A stretch of DNA of 64,000 bases from an uncultured bacterium (GTDB lineage: Bacteria; Bacillota; Clostridia; Peptostreptococcales; Anaerovoracaceae): positions 1 through 64,000 of the forward strand of contig CAJMLH010000001.1 in the NCBI GenBank assembly GCA_905214195.1, in the 5' to 3' direction. This document shows positions 52,782 to 60,836 of this stretch, piece after piece. Below the pieces are notes generated by a model. That model searched no databases. It saw only the letters and a program-made list of their open reading frames with translations, and had not been told where the DNA came from. Numbering within the stretch: position 1 is the first letter of the stretch; each line of letters starts with the position of its first letter. Position numbers and translations under genes: made by a program.

Positions 52782-54184
52782 TGGATATAAATATGATAAA
52801 AGAGCCGGAGAAAGCTATAGACGAGTCTTTAGAAAAAATCTTCGCTTGTATAGAAGAAAAAAAATATTTTAAAGCAAGAGACGAATTGCTTAAACATAAT
52901 GAAGCGGATATAGCCGAGATGTTTGAGGAAATGCTTGAAGATACCAATATCCTTGAATCGACGATAGTAATTTACAGGCTTCTTCCAAAGAATGTGTCGG
53001 TAGAGGTATTTTCTTACTTGCCTTCGGACGACCAACTTAAGATAGTAAACGGAATTACCGATGCGGAGCTTAGTTATATCGTTCAACAACTTGATTTTGA
53101 CGACAAGATAGATATACTTGAGGAGCTTCCGGCCAATCTTGTAGATAAAATTTTGGAGAAAGCGCCTAAAGATGAAAGGCGGCTTATCAATACTTTTTTG
53201 AATTATCCCGATGATTGTGCGGGAAGTTTGATGACTCCCGATTATATCAGTCTGCAAAAAGAAATGACCGTTGGCGAGGCTCTTGCGTACATCAAAAAAG
53301 AGGGAATGGACGCTGAGACCATATATACATGTTATGTTAAAGATACAGGACGCAGGCTCATAGGTATAGTATCATTGAGTACGCTGGTGGTGTCGGATGA
53401 TAACACAAGAATTAAGGACATCATGCATACCGATTATGTCTGGATAGATGTTTATGAGGGGCAGGAAGAGGTTGCAGAACAGTTCAAGAAATACGGATTC
53501 ATCGCTATGCCTGTAGTTGACAAGGAGCACAGGCTTATCGGAATAATCACATTCGATGATATACTTGATGTAATCGAAGATGAAAATACAGAAGATATCG
53601 AGCGTATGGCAGGTATCATAGACTTTGAAGATTCCGACAAAGATTATCTGGATGTATCTGTATGGCAGCATGCCATAAACAGATTGCCTTGGCTTCTTAT
53701 ACTTATGGTGGCATATATTTTCACAGGGATGATAATAACGAGTTTTGAAGCAAAGCTATCAGAAGTTATAAGCCTTGTGTCATATATGCCTATGCTTATG
53801 GGAACAGGAGGAAACAGCGGTTCTCAGGCGGCCACTTTGATTATAAGAGGTATAGCCATGGATGAAGTTGATCCCTCGGATGCTCCTAAAGTGCTATGGA
53901 AAGAGGCACGGATAGGAATGATAATAGGTGTTATACTGAGCGTCTTTAATTTTGGAAGGATATATTTTATAGACGGATATGACACAATGATAGCTCTTAC
54001 AGTATGCAGTGCGATGCTGTTCATAGTAATCTTTGCCAAGATACTTGGCAGTATGATTCCGCTGATAGTAAAGAAAATCAATTTGGATCCGGCATTGATA
54101 GCTAATCCTGCAATATCGTCTATTTCCGATGCTGTTGCACTTTCCATATATTTTGCCATGGCATCATTGTTCCTTGGACTTTAA
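52781..54184 (+). CDS. mgtE: MgtE family magnesium transporter
   Basis: This is a Mg2+ channel/transporter with intracellular Mg sensing. The 467-aa protein has the N-terminal helical MgtE_N domain (about 20-130), paired CBS domains (about 140-255, VGEALAYIKKEG and FIAMPVVDKEHRLIGIITFDD), and a connecting helix. Five membrane segments (about 285-467) follow, with MPMLMGTGGNSGSQAATL, the pore signature. The ATG at 52781 lies 7 nt after AAAGGAGG, within a hairpin. No M-box consensus was seen upstream. Confidence 0.95.
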   Translation: MDINMIKEPEKAIDESLEKIFACIEEKKYFKARDELLKHNEADIAEMFEEMLEDTNILESTIVIYRLLPKNVSVEVFSYLPSDDQLKIVNGITDAELSYIVQQLDFDDKIDILEELPANLVDKILEKAPKDERRLINTFLNYPDDCAGSLMTPDYISLQKEMTVGEALAYIKKEGMDAETIYTCYVKDTGRRLIGIVSLSTLVVSDDNTRIKDIMHTDYVWIDVYEGQEEVAEQFKKYGFIAMPVVDKEHRLIGIITFDDILDVIEDENTEDIERMAGIIDFEDSDKDYLDVSVWQHAINRLPWLLILMVAYIFTGMIITSFEAKLSEVISLVSYMPMLMGTGGNSGSQAATLIIRGIAMDEVDPSDAPKVLWKEARIGMIIGVILSVFNFGRIYFIDGYDTMIALTVCSAMLFIVIFAKILGSMIPLIVKKINLDPALIANPAISSISDAVALSIYFAMASLFLGL

Positions 54185-54204
54185 ATTTCATAGGATGAAT
54201 TAAG

Positions 54205-54255
54205 AGGCTGTCTGATTAACGATTTTAATCGTTAGTATGGCAGCCTGTTTTTTTT
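54205..54255 (+). terminator. intrinsic terminator after mgtE
   Basis: AGGCTG (54205-54210) pairs with CAGCCT (54241-54246), with an inner AACGAT/ATCGTT stem, followed by eight T. The rest of the gap up to 54580 is A/T-rich and shows no supported gene. Confidence 0.85.
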
Positions 54256-54589
54256 GCTTTATGATAATGAGGGCAGTTTACAAGCCGCAATCCGTTAATA
54301 CTGTAATGCTGCTTCGGCTGAAATTTTTCGGTCGGCACGGAATTTGTTACAGGATTTTTGACATCAAATCACATCAAAAAACAAAAAATAATAGGAAATC
54401 GGACGAATACCCCAATTGTACAAGTAATTTGTTTCTTAAATAAATTTTATTATTTAATACTTTATTACAAAAATATTTATGAATATTGTATACTTAACGA
54501 CTTTACATTGACAAAATAAAGTACGCATGTTAATTTTTTGTTAAACAAGCATTGTAACTGTATTAAAATCTGAAACGAGGGTGATGCAT

Positions 54590-54979
54590 ATGAATGAAGA
54601 TAAAAAGAAGAAATGGCTAAAAGGGGGTATAGCCGTTCTTATAATAATCTTTGTACTTAATATACCCATAGTGTCAGATGTGATTGCTGTGGCGAGAATG
54701 GGATGGCTTCATCGTGTTATAGCTATAGAAAAGATTCAGTATGACGGCGAAGAACATAATTTGTTTGTATTTAAAAAGCGTGAATTGTATGAGGAATACG
54801 GAGAAACTGTAGCATATGCCGTAGAAAACAATATATTCAGGGCCAAAGTTAGGATTTGGGAGCCATGCACGGGAATTACAGGGCATACTGTGAAGCCTAC
54901 CATTGGCGATATTTATCAGGAAGATTCAGAACATTTTACACCGGGAACAGAACCTCGAGAGAAAAAAGAAAAGGGATAA
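54590..54979 (+). CDS. hypothetical membrane-anchored protein
   Basis: The 129-aa protein has a basic N-terminus (MNEDKKKKWLKGG) and one membrane helix (about 11-30). An extracytoplasmic domain of about 95 residues rich in charged residues follows, ending in a Glu/Lys tail. I do not recognise a family. ATG 54590 is favoured, with GAGGGTG upstream; in-frame GTG/ATG codons at 54581-54584 are too close to that site. A terminator follows at 55022. Confidence 0.6.
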   Translation: MNEDKKKKWLKGGIAVLIIIFVLNIPIVSDVIAVARMGWLHRVIAIEKIQYDGEEHNLFVFKKRELYEEYGETVAYAVENNIFRAKVRIWEPCTGITGHTVKPTIGDIYQEDSEHFTPGTEPREKKEKG

Positions 54980-55021
54980 TTTAAAATAGTCGCTTTGGAA
55001 AGCTTCGGAGCAATGTTAAAA

Positions 55022-55072
55022 GAGACTGCCGCACCGGCGATTAAAATCGCTAATGCGGCGGTTTCTTTTTTT
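55022..55072 (+). terminator. intrinsic terminator after the 129-aa hypothetical gene
   Basis: GAGACTGCCGCA (55022-55033) pairs with TGCGGCGGTTTC (55054-55065), including G-U pairs, with an inner GCGATT/AATCGC. Seven T follow. Confidence 0.85.
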
Positions 55073-55255
55073 GTGTTCTATATCAAATACCATGGCAAGG
55101 GTTCAGGCTGCGGTGTACTTGAATTGTATGTATCTCGTGTCGTGGAAATGTTGGCTGAGTTTGTGATTTTCGGCAAAATAGCCAACAAATCACCGACTGA
55201 GGCGGTCGAAATTTGTCATATAATGTTGACTGGTTGCTATTTATTCTATTTTTGA

Positions 55256-55666
55256 AGATTTTGACAACATTTTAGGGGGAAAATGTTGTCATATTGAGTT
55301 GTAATTTTAAAATTAGCCACTTTTTGGCTTCTTGGTGACAACTTTCGACAATTCTCGATGAGCATCGACAGTTGTTTGTTGGCGATTTAGTCCCAAAACA
55401 CAAATTCAGACAACAATTAAACAATGGGGGGCATTTCAATATTTCAACATTTCACAGCTCGTAGTTCACATTTCAACATTTCACAACGACTTACAGGCTA
55501 AGCGATCCTTAATCAAACCTTGCAAGTCGATTATTCCGAAATGTCTCGCCGGCTGCAATTTTTGCGAGGAAGGCCGAAATAAGAGCATTGATGGAATAGC
55601 AATTCTCTATTGAGTGAGGACAATCTCCACAGCTTCAAAATATGTTGGGTACAATAACAAAAATGC
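55256..55666. other. gene-free, palindrome-rich intergenic DNA
   Basis: It contains a perfect 12-bp hairpin TGACAACATTTT/AAAATGTTGTCA (55262-55273/55280-55291). Further dyads are AATTTTAAAATT, AGCCA/TGGCT, ACAACT/AGTTGT and CGATG/CATCG, between 55300 and 55385. A 16-bp direct repeat ATTTCAACATTTCACA occurs at 55441-55456 and 55470-55485. No ORF is supported. It may encode a structured RNA or be a set of protein-binding sites. Confidence 0.5.
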
Positions 55667-55696
55667 GTATAACGGCAGCCGAATAAGGAAATCCTT
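55667..55696 (+). promoter_or_regulatory. candidate sigma-F/sigma-G promoter for gpr
   Basis: GTATA (55667-55671), 15 nt, then GGAAATCCTT (55687-55696) resembles the sigma-F -35/-10 pair GyATA/GGnnAnAnTw with one deviation. The start codon is about 25-30 nt beyond the expected start. Forespore expression of gpr is the rule in Bacillus. A TATAAT also occurs at 55698-55703. Confidence 0.4.
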
Positions 55697-55726
55697 ATAT
55701 AATAAAGATTTTATAAGGAGTGTCTT

Positions 55727-56608
55727 ATGCAGTACAGAACTGATTTGGCGATAGAAAATCATGAGCTGATTGAAGAAGCAAGAGCAAGGGCTACAGGATA
55801 TATAAAAAAACAGCAGCAAAAGGATGAGGACATATGCGTTACAGAGATTATCATCACCGATGAGCAAGGCGAAATAGCTTTCGGAAAACCTAAGGGAACT
55901 TATATAACAATAGAAGTTGACGGAATATTGGAACAAAAGGATAAAATCAAGGAAAGAGCGGCCCATACTTTGGCAGAGGAACTGAAAAAGATGATAAAAT
56001 TCGATTATTATCTCAAAGTACTTGTAGTCGGTCTTGGAAATGAGAAAGTGACACCTGACAGCCTTGGACCGCATACTGTAGACAAGGTTAAGATAACGGC
56101 TCATCTTTTTGAGATATTCAAAGCTGATGGAGATTGGGAGATGGCCAATGTAAGCGGATTTAATCCATCAGTTACAGGCGTTACCGGAATGGAGACGGCA
56201 GACCTTATAGAAAAAGTAACATCTATGGTTCATCCCGATGTTGTACTTATTGTGGACTCTCTTGCGGCAAGGAATATCGATAGGATGAGCACTACCATAC
56301 AGCTATGCGATACCGGGATAGAACCGGGGGCAGGCATGGGAAACAGGAGAAAGGCGATTTCAGAGGAGACTTTAGGATGTAAAGTTGTTTCCATAGGAGT
56401 TCCGACCGTAATAGATTCAAGGAATTTGATTATTGAAGCAGTACAGGCAACGGAGTTTGCCGACGAAAAAAAGATAGATAAATATTTTAAAGATAAAGAG
56501 TTGAATATGATAGTTACTTCGACAGATATAGACGAAATAATAAAAGATTTTTCGGACATAATCTCAAATGCTATAAATATAACACTTCACCCCGGCATAT
56601 ATTCTTAA
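55727..56608 (+). CDS. gpr: GPR endopeptidase (germination protease)
   Basis: The protease cleaves small acid-soluble spore proteins at germination and is made in the forespore as a zymogen. The 293-aa protein begins MQYRTDLAIENHE, which contains the self-cleavage-type RTDLA sequence. It has the conserved blocks VVGLGNEKVTPDSLGP near 106-121 and VTGVTGMETADLI. The catalytic-region block VLIVDSLAARNIDRMSTTIQ and GIEPGAGMGNRRKAI follow. AAGGAG precedes the ATG. It is the first gene of the gpr-spoIIP-lepA-hemW group. Confidence 0.96.
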   Translation: MQYRTDLAIENHELIEEARARATGYIKKQQQKDEDICVTEIIITDEQGEIAFGKPKGTYITIEVDGILEQKDKIKERAAHTLAEELKKMIKFDYYLKVLVVGLGNEKVTPDSLGPHTVDKVKITAHLFEIFKADGDWEMANVSGFNPSVTGVTGMETADLIEKVTSMVHPDVVLIVDSLAARNIDRMSTTIQLCDTGIEPGAGMGNRRKAISEETLGCKVVSIGVPTVIDSRNLIIEAVQATEFADEKKIDKYFKDKELNMIVTSTDIDEIIKDFSDIISNAINITLHPGIYS

Positions 56609-56636
56609 AGTCAGACTATATACCGAGGGGGAAAAT

Positions 56637-57518
56637 ATGAAGAGACTATTGAGAAAGTCAGCAGTTATCATATATATAATAAGCACTGTTTGTTTTTGCA
56701 TGGCATATGTAAATAACTCGGATAGGGCAGAAGACACAAGTGGCGGCAGAAATGTTTCAGCCACTGACTTTGGAGTAATGTGTATAAATGCATCCTATCC
56801 CTCTATGGGAATAGAGCTTGCAGATTCAAGAGATAATGAAGTTCCGCAGGAAGAGGTAACGGATTTGAAAAAGGATGAATCCACAGAAAGTAATAATCAG
56901 CAGCCTGATGTAAGCAGCGGAGAGCCGGAAGTTCTTATAGTTCATACTCATGCAACTGAATCCTACCTGCCTCAGTCAGGGGGTAATTTTCATTCAAGAG
57001 AAGAAGAAAACACAGTAAGAGATGTAGGCAATATATTGGCACAGGCATTGGAAAAGCAAGGTGTTGCTGTGGTACATGATAAGACCTTACATGATTATCC
57101 TTCATATAATAATTCTTACGGCAGATCATATGCAACAACTCAGGAACTTCTTAAAAAATATCCTTCCGTAAAATGTGTAATAGATTTGCACAGAGATGCG
57201 ATAGCTGCTGAAACTCCGGCGGCTACCGTATCTGTGGGCGGCAGAACATGCGCCAAATATTCTTATGTCGTAAGTACAGGTACGACTACATATCAGTCCA
57301 ATTTGGCTTTTGTAAAAAGTTTAAATGAGATAGCACAAAGCAGATATAACGGATTTACCGGAAAAGTTATAGAAAGAAGTTACAAATATAATCAGGACCT
57401 TTCCTCCCAATATATTTTACTTGAGATAGGGTATAACAGAAACCAGATAGATGACTGCCGCAATACAGCAGACATAATAGGAAATGTTTTGGGAGAGGTT
57501 TTAAAAAACCAAAGATAA
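56637..57518 (+). CDS. spoIIP: stage II sporulation protein P (SpoIIP)
   Basis: The cell-wall amidase/endopeptidase acts with SpoIID and SpoIIM during engulfment. The 293-aa protein has an N-terminal membrane helix (about 5-23) and a low-complexity linker. The amidase-type domain has VLIVHTHATESYLP near 99-112, REEENTVRDVGNIL, VIDLHRDAI near 183 and YILLEIGYNRNQ near the end. The His and Glu residues of the zinc site are visible in these motifs. GAGGGGG precedes the ATG. Confidence 0.95.
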   Translation: MKRLLRKSAVIIYIISTVCFCMAYVNNSDRAEDTSGGRNVSATDFGVMCINASYPSMGIELADSRDNEVPQEEVTDLKKDESTESNNQQPDVSSGEPEVLIVHTHATESYLPQSGGNFHSREEENTVRDVGNILAQALEKQGVAVVHDKTLHDYPSYNNSYGRSYATTQELLKKYPSVKCVIDLHRDAIAAETPAATVSVGGRTCAKYSYVVSTGTTTYQSNLAFVKSLNEIAQSRYNGFTGKVIERSYKYNQDLSSQYILLEIGYNRNQIDDCRNTADIIGNVLGEVLKNQR

Positions 57519-57580
57519 AAGGTTACATCGCCGTAGAGATTTGTGCGTATGACATATTATAGGAAACGGAGGAAAGAGTT

Positions 57581-57742
57581 TTGAAAAATTTAAGACTGTT
57601 TTTTACGGTAATGGTTTTATTTTTCATAATTACTTTGTCCATCCTTACCATAGACAGAAACGGGGCATATATGTACTGCGCAGAAGATACAATTAGCGAA
57701 AGACTACAAGTTTTCATTGAAAAGCTGATGGATTTACATTAA
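57581..57742 (+). CDS. 53-aa membrane peptide between spoIIP and lepA
   Basis: The TTG start at 57581 lies about 10 nt after CGGAGG. The product has a basic start (MKNLRLFF), one hydrophobic helix (about 6-24), and a short polar tail with YMYCAEDTISERLQ. In Bacillus the same slot between spoIIP and lepA holds yqxA (DUF3679), a small membrane protein. The sequences are too different to claim homology, but position and topology match. Confidence 0.55.
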   Translation: MKNLRLFFTVMVLFFIITLSILTIDRNGAYMYCAEDTISERLQVFIEKLMDLH

Positions 57743-57780
57743 AATATAATGTTAGATACTTATATTTTAGTGAGGAAAAA

Positions 57781-59598
57781 ATGGCAAATAAAAATTATCA
57801 GAGATATATAAGAAATTTCAGCATAATAGCGCATATAGACCATGGTAAGTCTACGCTGGCAGACAGAATCATAGAAAAAACAGGACTGGTTCAGCATAGA
57901 GATATGAAAGAACAGTTTCTTGATAATATGGATCTTGAGAGAGAAAGAGGAATCACCATCAAGCTACAGACGACGAGGCTTGTCTACAGCAGCAGAGACG
58001 GACATGAATATATACTCAATTTAATTGACACACCGGGGCATGTGGACTTTAACTATGAGGTTTCAAGAAGCCTTGCCGCATGTGAGGGAGCGGTGCTTGT
58101 AGTAGATGCTACTCAGGGAGTGGAAGCCCAGACTCTTGCAAATGTGTATTTGGCTCTCGACGAGGATCTTGAAATTCTTCCTGTTCTAAACAAGATAGAC
58201 CTTGCTTCTGCAAGACCTGATGAGACAAAAGAAGAAATAGAAGAAGTTATAGGACTTGATGCTTCTGAGGCTCCTTTGATTTCGGCAAAGGAGGGTCTTG
58301 GAATAGAAGATCTGCTTGAAAAAGTAGTAGAGGTTATTCCTCCGCCGTCAGGAAACCCGGACGGCAAGCTTAAAGCGCTGATTTTCGATTCCAAGTATGA
58401 TAACTACAAGGGTGTAATAATCTACACAAGAGTTATAGACGGCGAAGTCAAAAAAGGCGATATAATAAGGCTTATGAATACCGGCAAAAAATACGAAGTT
58501 ACCGAAGTCGGAGTATGTGCTCCCGGCCCGGTTGCAACGGAGGTTTTAAGAGCAGGAGAAGTAGGATATATATGCGGAAGTATAAAACAGGTATCAGATG
58601 CAAGAGTGGGAGACACCATAACTCTTGATAATGACCCTACTGAAGAAATGCTCCCCGGATATAAAAAAGCTCAGTCTATGGTATATTGCGGAATTTATCC
58701 GGCAGAGGGAGAAAAATATGAAAATGTCAAAGACGCATTGGAAAAATTGCAGGTAAATGATGCTGCTTTTAACTTTGAGCCCGAAACATCCACCGCTTTG
58801 GGATTTGGCTTTAGGTGCGGTTTTCTTGGGCTGCTTCATATGGAAATCATAGTGGAAAGACTTGAGCGTGAATTTAATTTGGCAGTTATTACAACATCGC
58901 CAAGCGTTATATACAGAGTTGTAAAAGCAGACGGAACCGTTGAAATGATACAGAATCCGACCAATTTACCATCTGCTCAGGAAATAAGCTACATAGAGGA
59001 ACCTATGGTCAAGGCAGATATTATGATTCCAAAGGAATATGTAGGCAGCATAATGGAATTGTGCCAAGAGCGCCGAGGAAAAATGATTCATATGGAATAT
59101 ATCACAGAGACCAGAGTTCAGCTCCATTATGAAATGCCTCTTAACGAAGTAATATACGATTTCTTTGACGCACTTAAGTCAAAGACAAGAGGATATGGCT
59201 CTCTCGACTATGAATTTATACGCTATGAACGCTCAAATGTGGTAAAGATGGACATACTCCTTAACAAAGACCTTGTAGATGCCTTTTCTATGATAGTTCA
59301 TGAATCCAAGGCTTATGCAAGGGGGCGTTTTGTCTGTGAAAAACTTAAAGAAATAATACCGATGCATCAGTTTGAAGTGCCTATTCAGGCTGCAATCGGT
59401 CAGAAAGTCATAGCAAGAGAAACAGTTAAGGCTTACAGAAAAGATGTAATTGCCAAGTGTTACGGCGGAGATATTTCAAGAAAGAAAAAGCTTCTTGAAA
59501 AGCAAAAAGAGGGTAAAAAGAGAATGAGACAGTTCGGAACCGTAGAAGTGCCGCAGGAAGCATTTACTGCTGTTTTGAAGTATGACGAAAACAAATAA
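57781..59598 (+). CDS. lepA: elongation factor 4 (LepA)
   Basis: The translational GTPase acts on stalled or mistranslocated ribosomes. The 605-aa protein has the G1 motif AHIDHGKST (17-25), the G2/switch region RERGITIKLQ, G3 DTPGHVDF and G4 NKID. EF-G-like domains and the LepA-specific C-terminal block (KVIARETVKAYRKDVIAKCY, then GGDISRKKKLLEKQKEGKKR) follow. The length is standard. GAGGAAAAA precedes the ATG. The lepA-hemW order is conserved in Firmicutes. Confidence 0.97.
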   Translation: MANKNYQRYIRNFSIIAHIDHGKSTLADRIIEKTGLVQHRDMKEQFLDNMDLERERGITIKLQTTRLVYSSRDGHEYILNLIDTPGHVDFNYEVSRSLAACEGAVLVVDATQGVEAQTLANVYLALDEDLEILPVLNKIDLASARPDETKEEIEEVIGLDASEAPLISAKEGLGIEDLLEKVVEVIPPPSGNPDGKLKALIFDSKYDNYKGVIIYTRVIDGEVKKGDIIRLMNTGKKYEVTEVGVCAPGPVATEVLRAGEVGYICGSIKQVSDARVGDTITLDNDPTEEMLPGYKKAQSMVYCGIYPAEGEKYENVKDALEKLQVNDAAFNFEPETSTALGFGFRCGFLGLLHMEIIVERLEREFNLAVITTSPSVIYRVVKADGTVEMIQNPTNLPSAQEISYIEEPMVKADIMIPKEYVGSIMELCQERRGKMIHMEYITETRVQLHYEMPLNEVIYDFFDALKSKTRGYGSLDYEFIRYERSNVVKMDILLNKDLVDAFSMIVHESKAYARGRFVCEKLKEIIPMHQFEVPIQAAIGQKVIARETVKAYRKDVIAKCYGGDISRKKKLLEKQKEGKKRMRQFGTVEVPQEAFTAVLKYDENK

Positions 59599-59621
59599 TT
59601 AATTTAGTACGGAGAAGAAAA

Positions 59622-60812
59622 ATGGCAGCCGGAATATACATACATATCCCATTTTGCATAAAAAAGTGCTTTTACTGTGATTTTTTTTCACTGCCCGGGG
59701 ACGATTACAAGCTTCGCAGAGAATATACGAGAGCATTGATATATGAAATAACTTTTTACGGAGAACGATACGGAAAAAATCTTAAGGCGGACACCGTGTT
59801 TTTCGGCGGGGGGACACCCAGCCTTATGGAACCCGGATTTATATCAAAGATAATGGAGGCGCTGAACAAAAATTTTGATATAGCCTCCGATGCGGAAATT
59901 ACTATGGAGTGCAACCCGGCCACCTTGACACCGGAAAAACTCAAGGGTTACAGAGCTGCCGGGATAAATCGCCTTAGTATAGGAGCCCAGTCCTTTAACG
60001 ATGAGGTTTTGCAAAAATTAGGCAGAATTCACAAAGCAGAAGATATAGAAAAAACTGTTGACCTTGCAAGGCAAGCCGGGTTTGATAACATGAACATGGA
60101 TTTGATGTTTGCAGTGCCGGGACTTACTCTCAAAGAGTGGAGAAAAACCATTAAACAAGCATTGGGAATGAAGCCTGAGCACATTTCGTTTTATAGTCTT
60201 GAGATTTCGGAAGAAACGGTTTTCGGACATATGGTTTCTGAGGGAAAGATGAAAGAAACTCCGGTAGAAAAAGACAGGCGTATGTACCATGAGGCAGTGG
60301 AAGCGTTTAAAGAAGCCGGGTTTAATCATTATGAAATTTCCAATGCAGCTCTTCCTAAAAGAGAATGCAGACATAATCTTAAATATTGGAGATTCTCTGA
60401 CTATCTGGGACTTGGAGCTTCGGCACATTCTTTTATAAATAAGGTTAGATTTTCCAATGTAAGTGATGTCAGCCAATATATTGATGCAATGAACAAGCAA
60501 GATATGGCGAGGGGGACACAGCTTGGGGATTCGGATGTAATAGGTGCCGGTTGCATAGATTATTTTCATGTCAACTCCGGCATGGACAGTATTGGAGAGT
60601 ACACCTTTACGGCACTGAGGACGAAAAACGGTGTGGATTTTAGAGATTTTGAAAAAAGATTCAAAAATTATTTCTGGGATGTTTTCGGAAAAGAAAGAAA
60701 CAAATTTGAAGAGTATGTCAGAAACGGGTATGCCCGGTCGGACAGCAGACATATAGCACTTACATACAAAGGTATAGATATTTCAAATAAGATAATGGCA
60801 CTGTTTGTATAA
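59622..60812 (+). CDS. hemW: radical SAM protein HemW
   Basis: The 396-aa radical SAM protein has the cluster motif CIKKCFYC (Cys12, Cys16, Cys19). It lacks the fourth cysteine of true coproporphyrinogen oxidase HemN: the next residues are DF. HemW is thought to deliver heme to haemoproteins rather than to make porphyrin. VFFGGGTPSLM, NRLSIGAQSFND and NMDLMFAVPGLT are intact, and a HemN_C-like domain follows. No heme synthesis genes are in the window. Confidence 0.93.
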   Translation: MAAGIYIHIPFCIKKCFYCDFFSLPGDDYKLRREYTRALIYEITFYGERYGKNLKADTVFFGGGTPSLMEPGFISKIMEALNKNFDIASDAEITMECNPATLTPEKLKGYRAAGINRLSIGAQSFNDEVLQKLGRIHKAEDIEKTVDLARQAGFDNMNMDLMFAVPGLTLKEWRKTIKQALGMKPEHISFYSLEISEETVFGHMVSEGKMKETPVEKDRRMYHEAVEAFKEAGFNHYEISNAALPKRECRHNLKYWRFSDYLGLGASAHSFINKVRFSNVSDVSQYIDAMNKQDMARGTQLGDSDVIGAGCIDYFHVNSGMDSIGEYTFTALRTKNGVDFRDFEKRFKNYFWDVFGKERNKFEEYVRNGYARSDSRHIALTYKGIDISNKIMALFV

Positions 60813-60836
60813 GAACAGCTTGCAGGGAGGTATTTA

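Noticed and set aside
54237..54443. 68-codon ORF after mgtE
   Set aside because: It begins inside the mgtE terminator, lacks an SD, and has no protein-like pattern.
54995..55255. 86-codon ORF on the plus strand
   Set aside because: It runs across an obvious intrinsic terminator (55022-55072), and its N-terminal composition is explained by that hairpin. No SD is present.
55441..55485. CRISPR-like direct repeats
   Set aside because: There are only two copies of a 16-bp word, 29 bp apart, with no further units and no cas genes.
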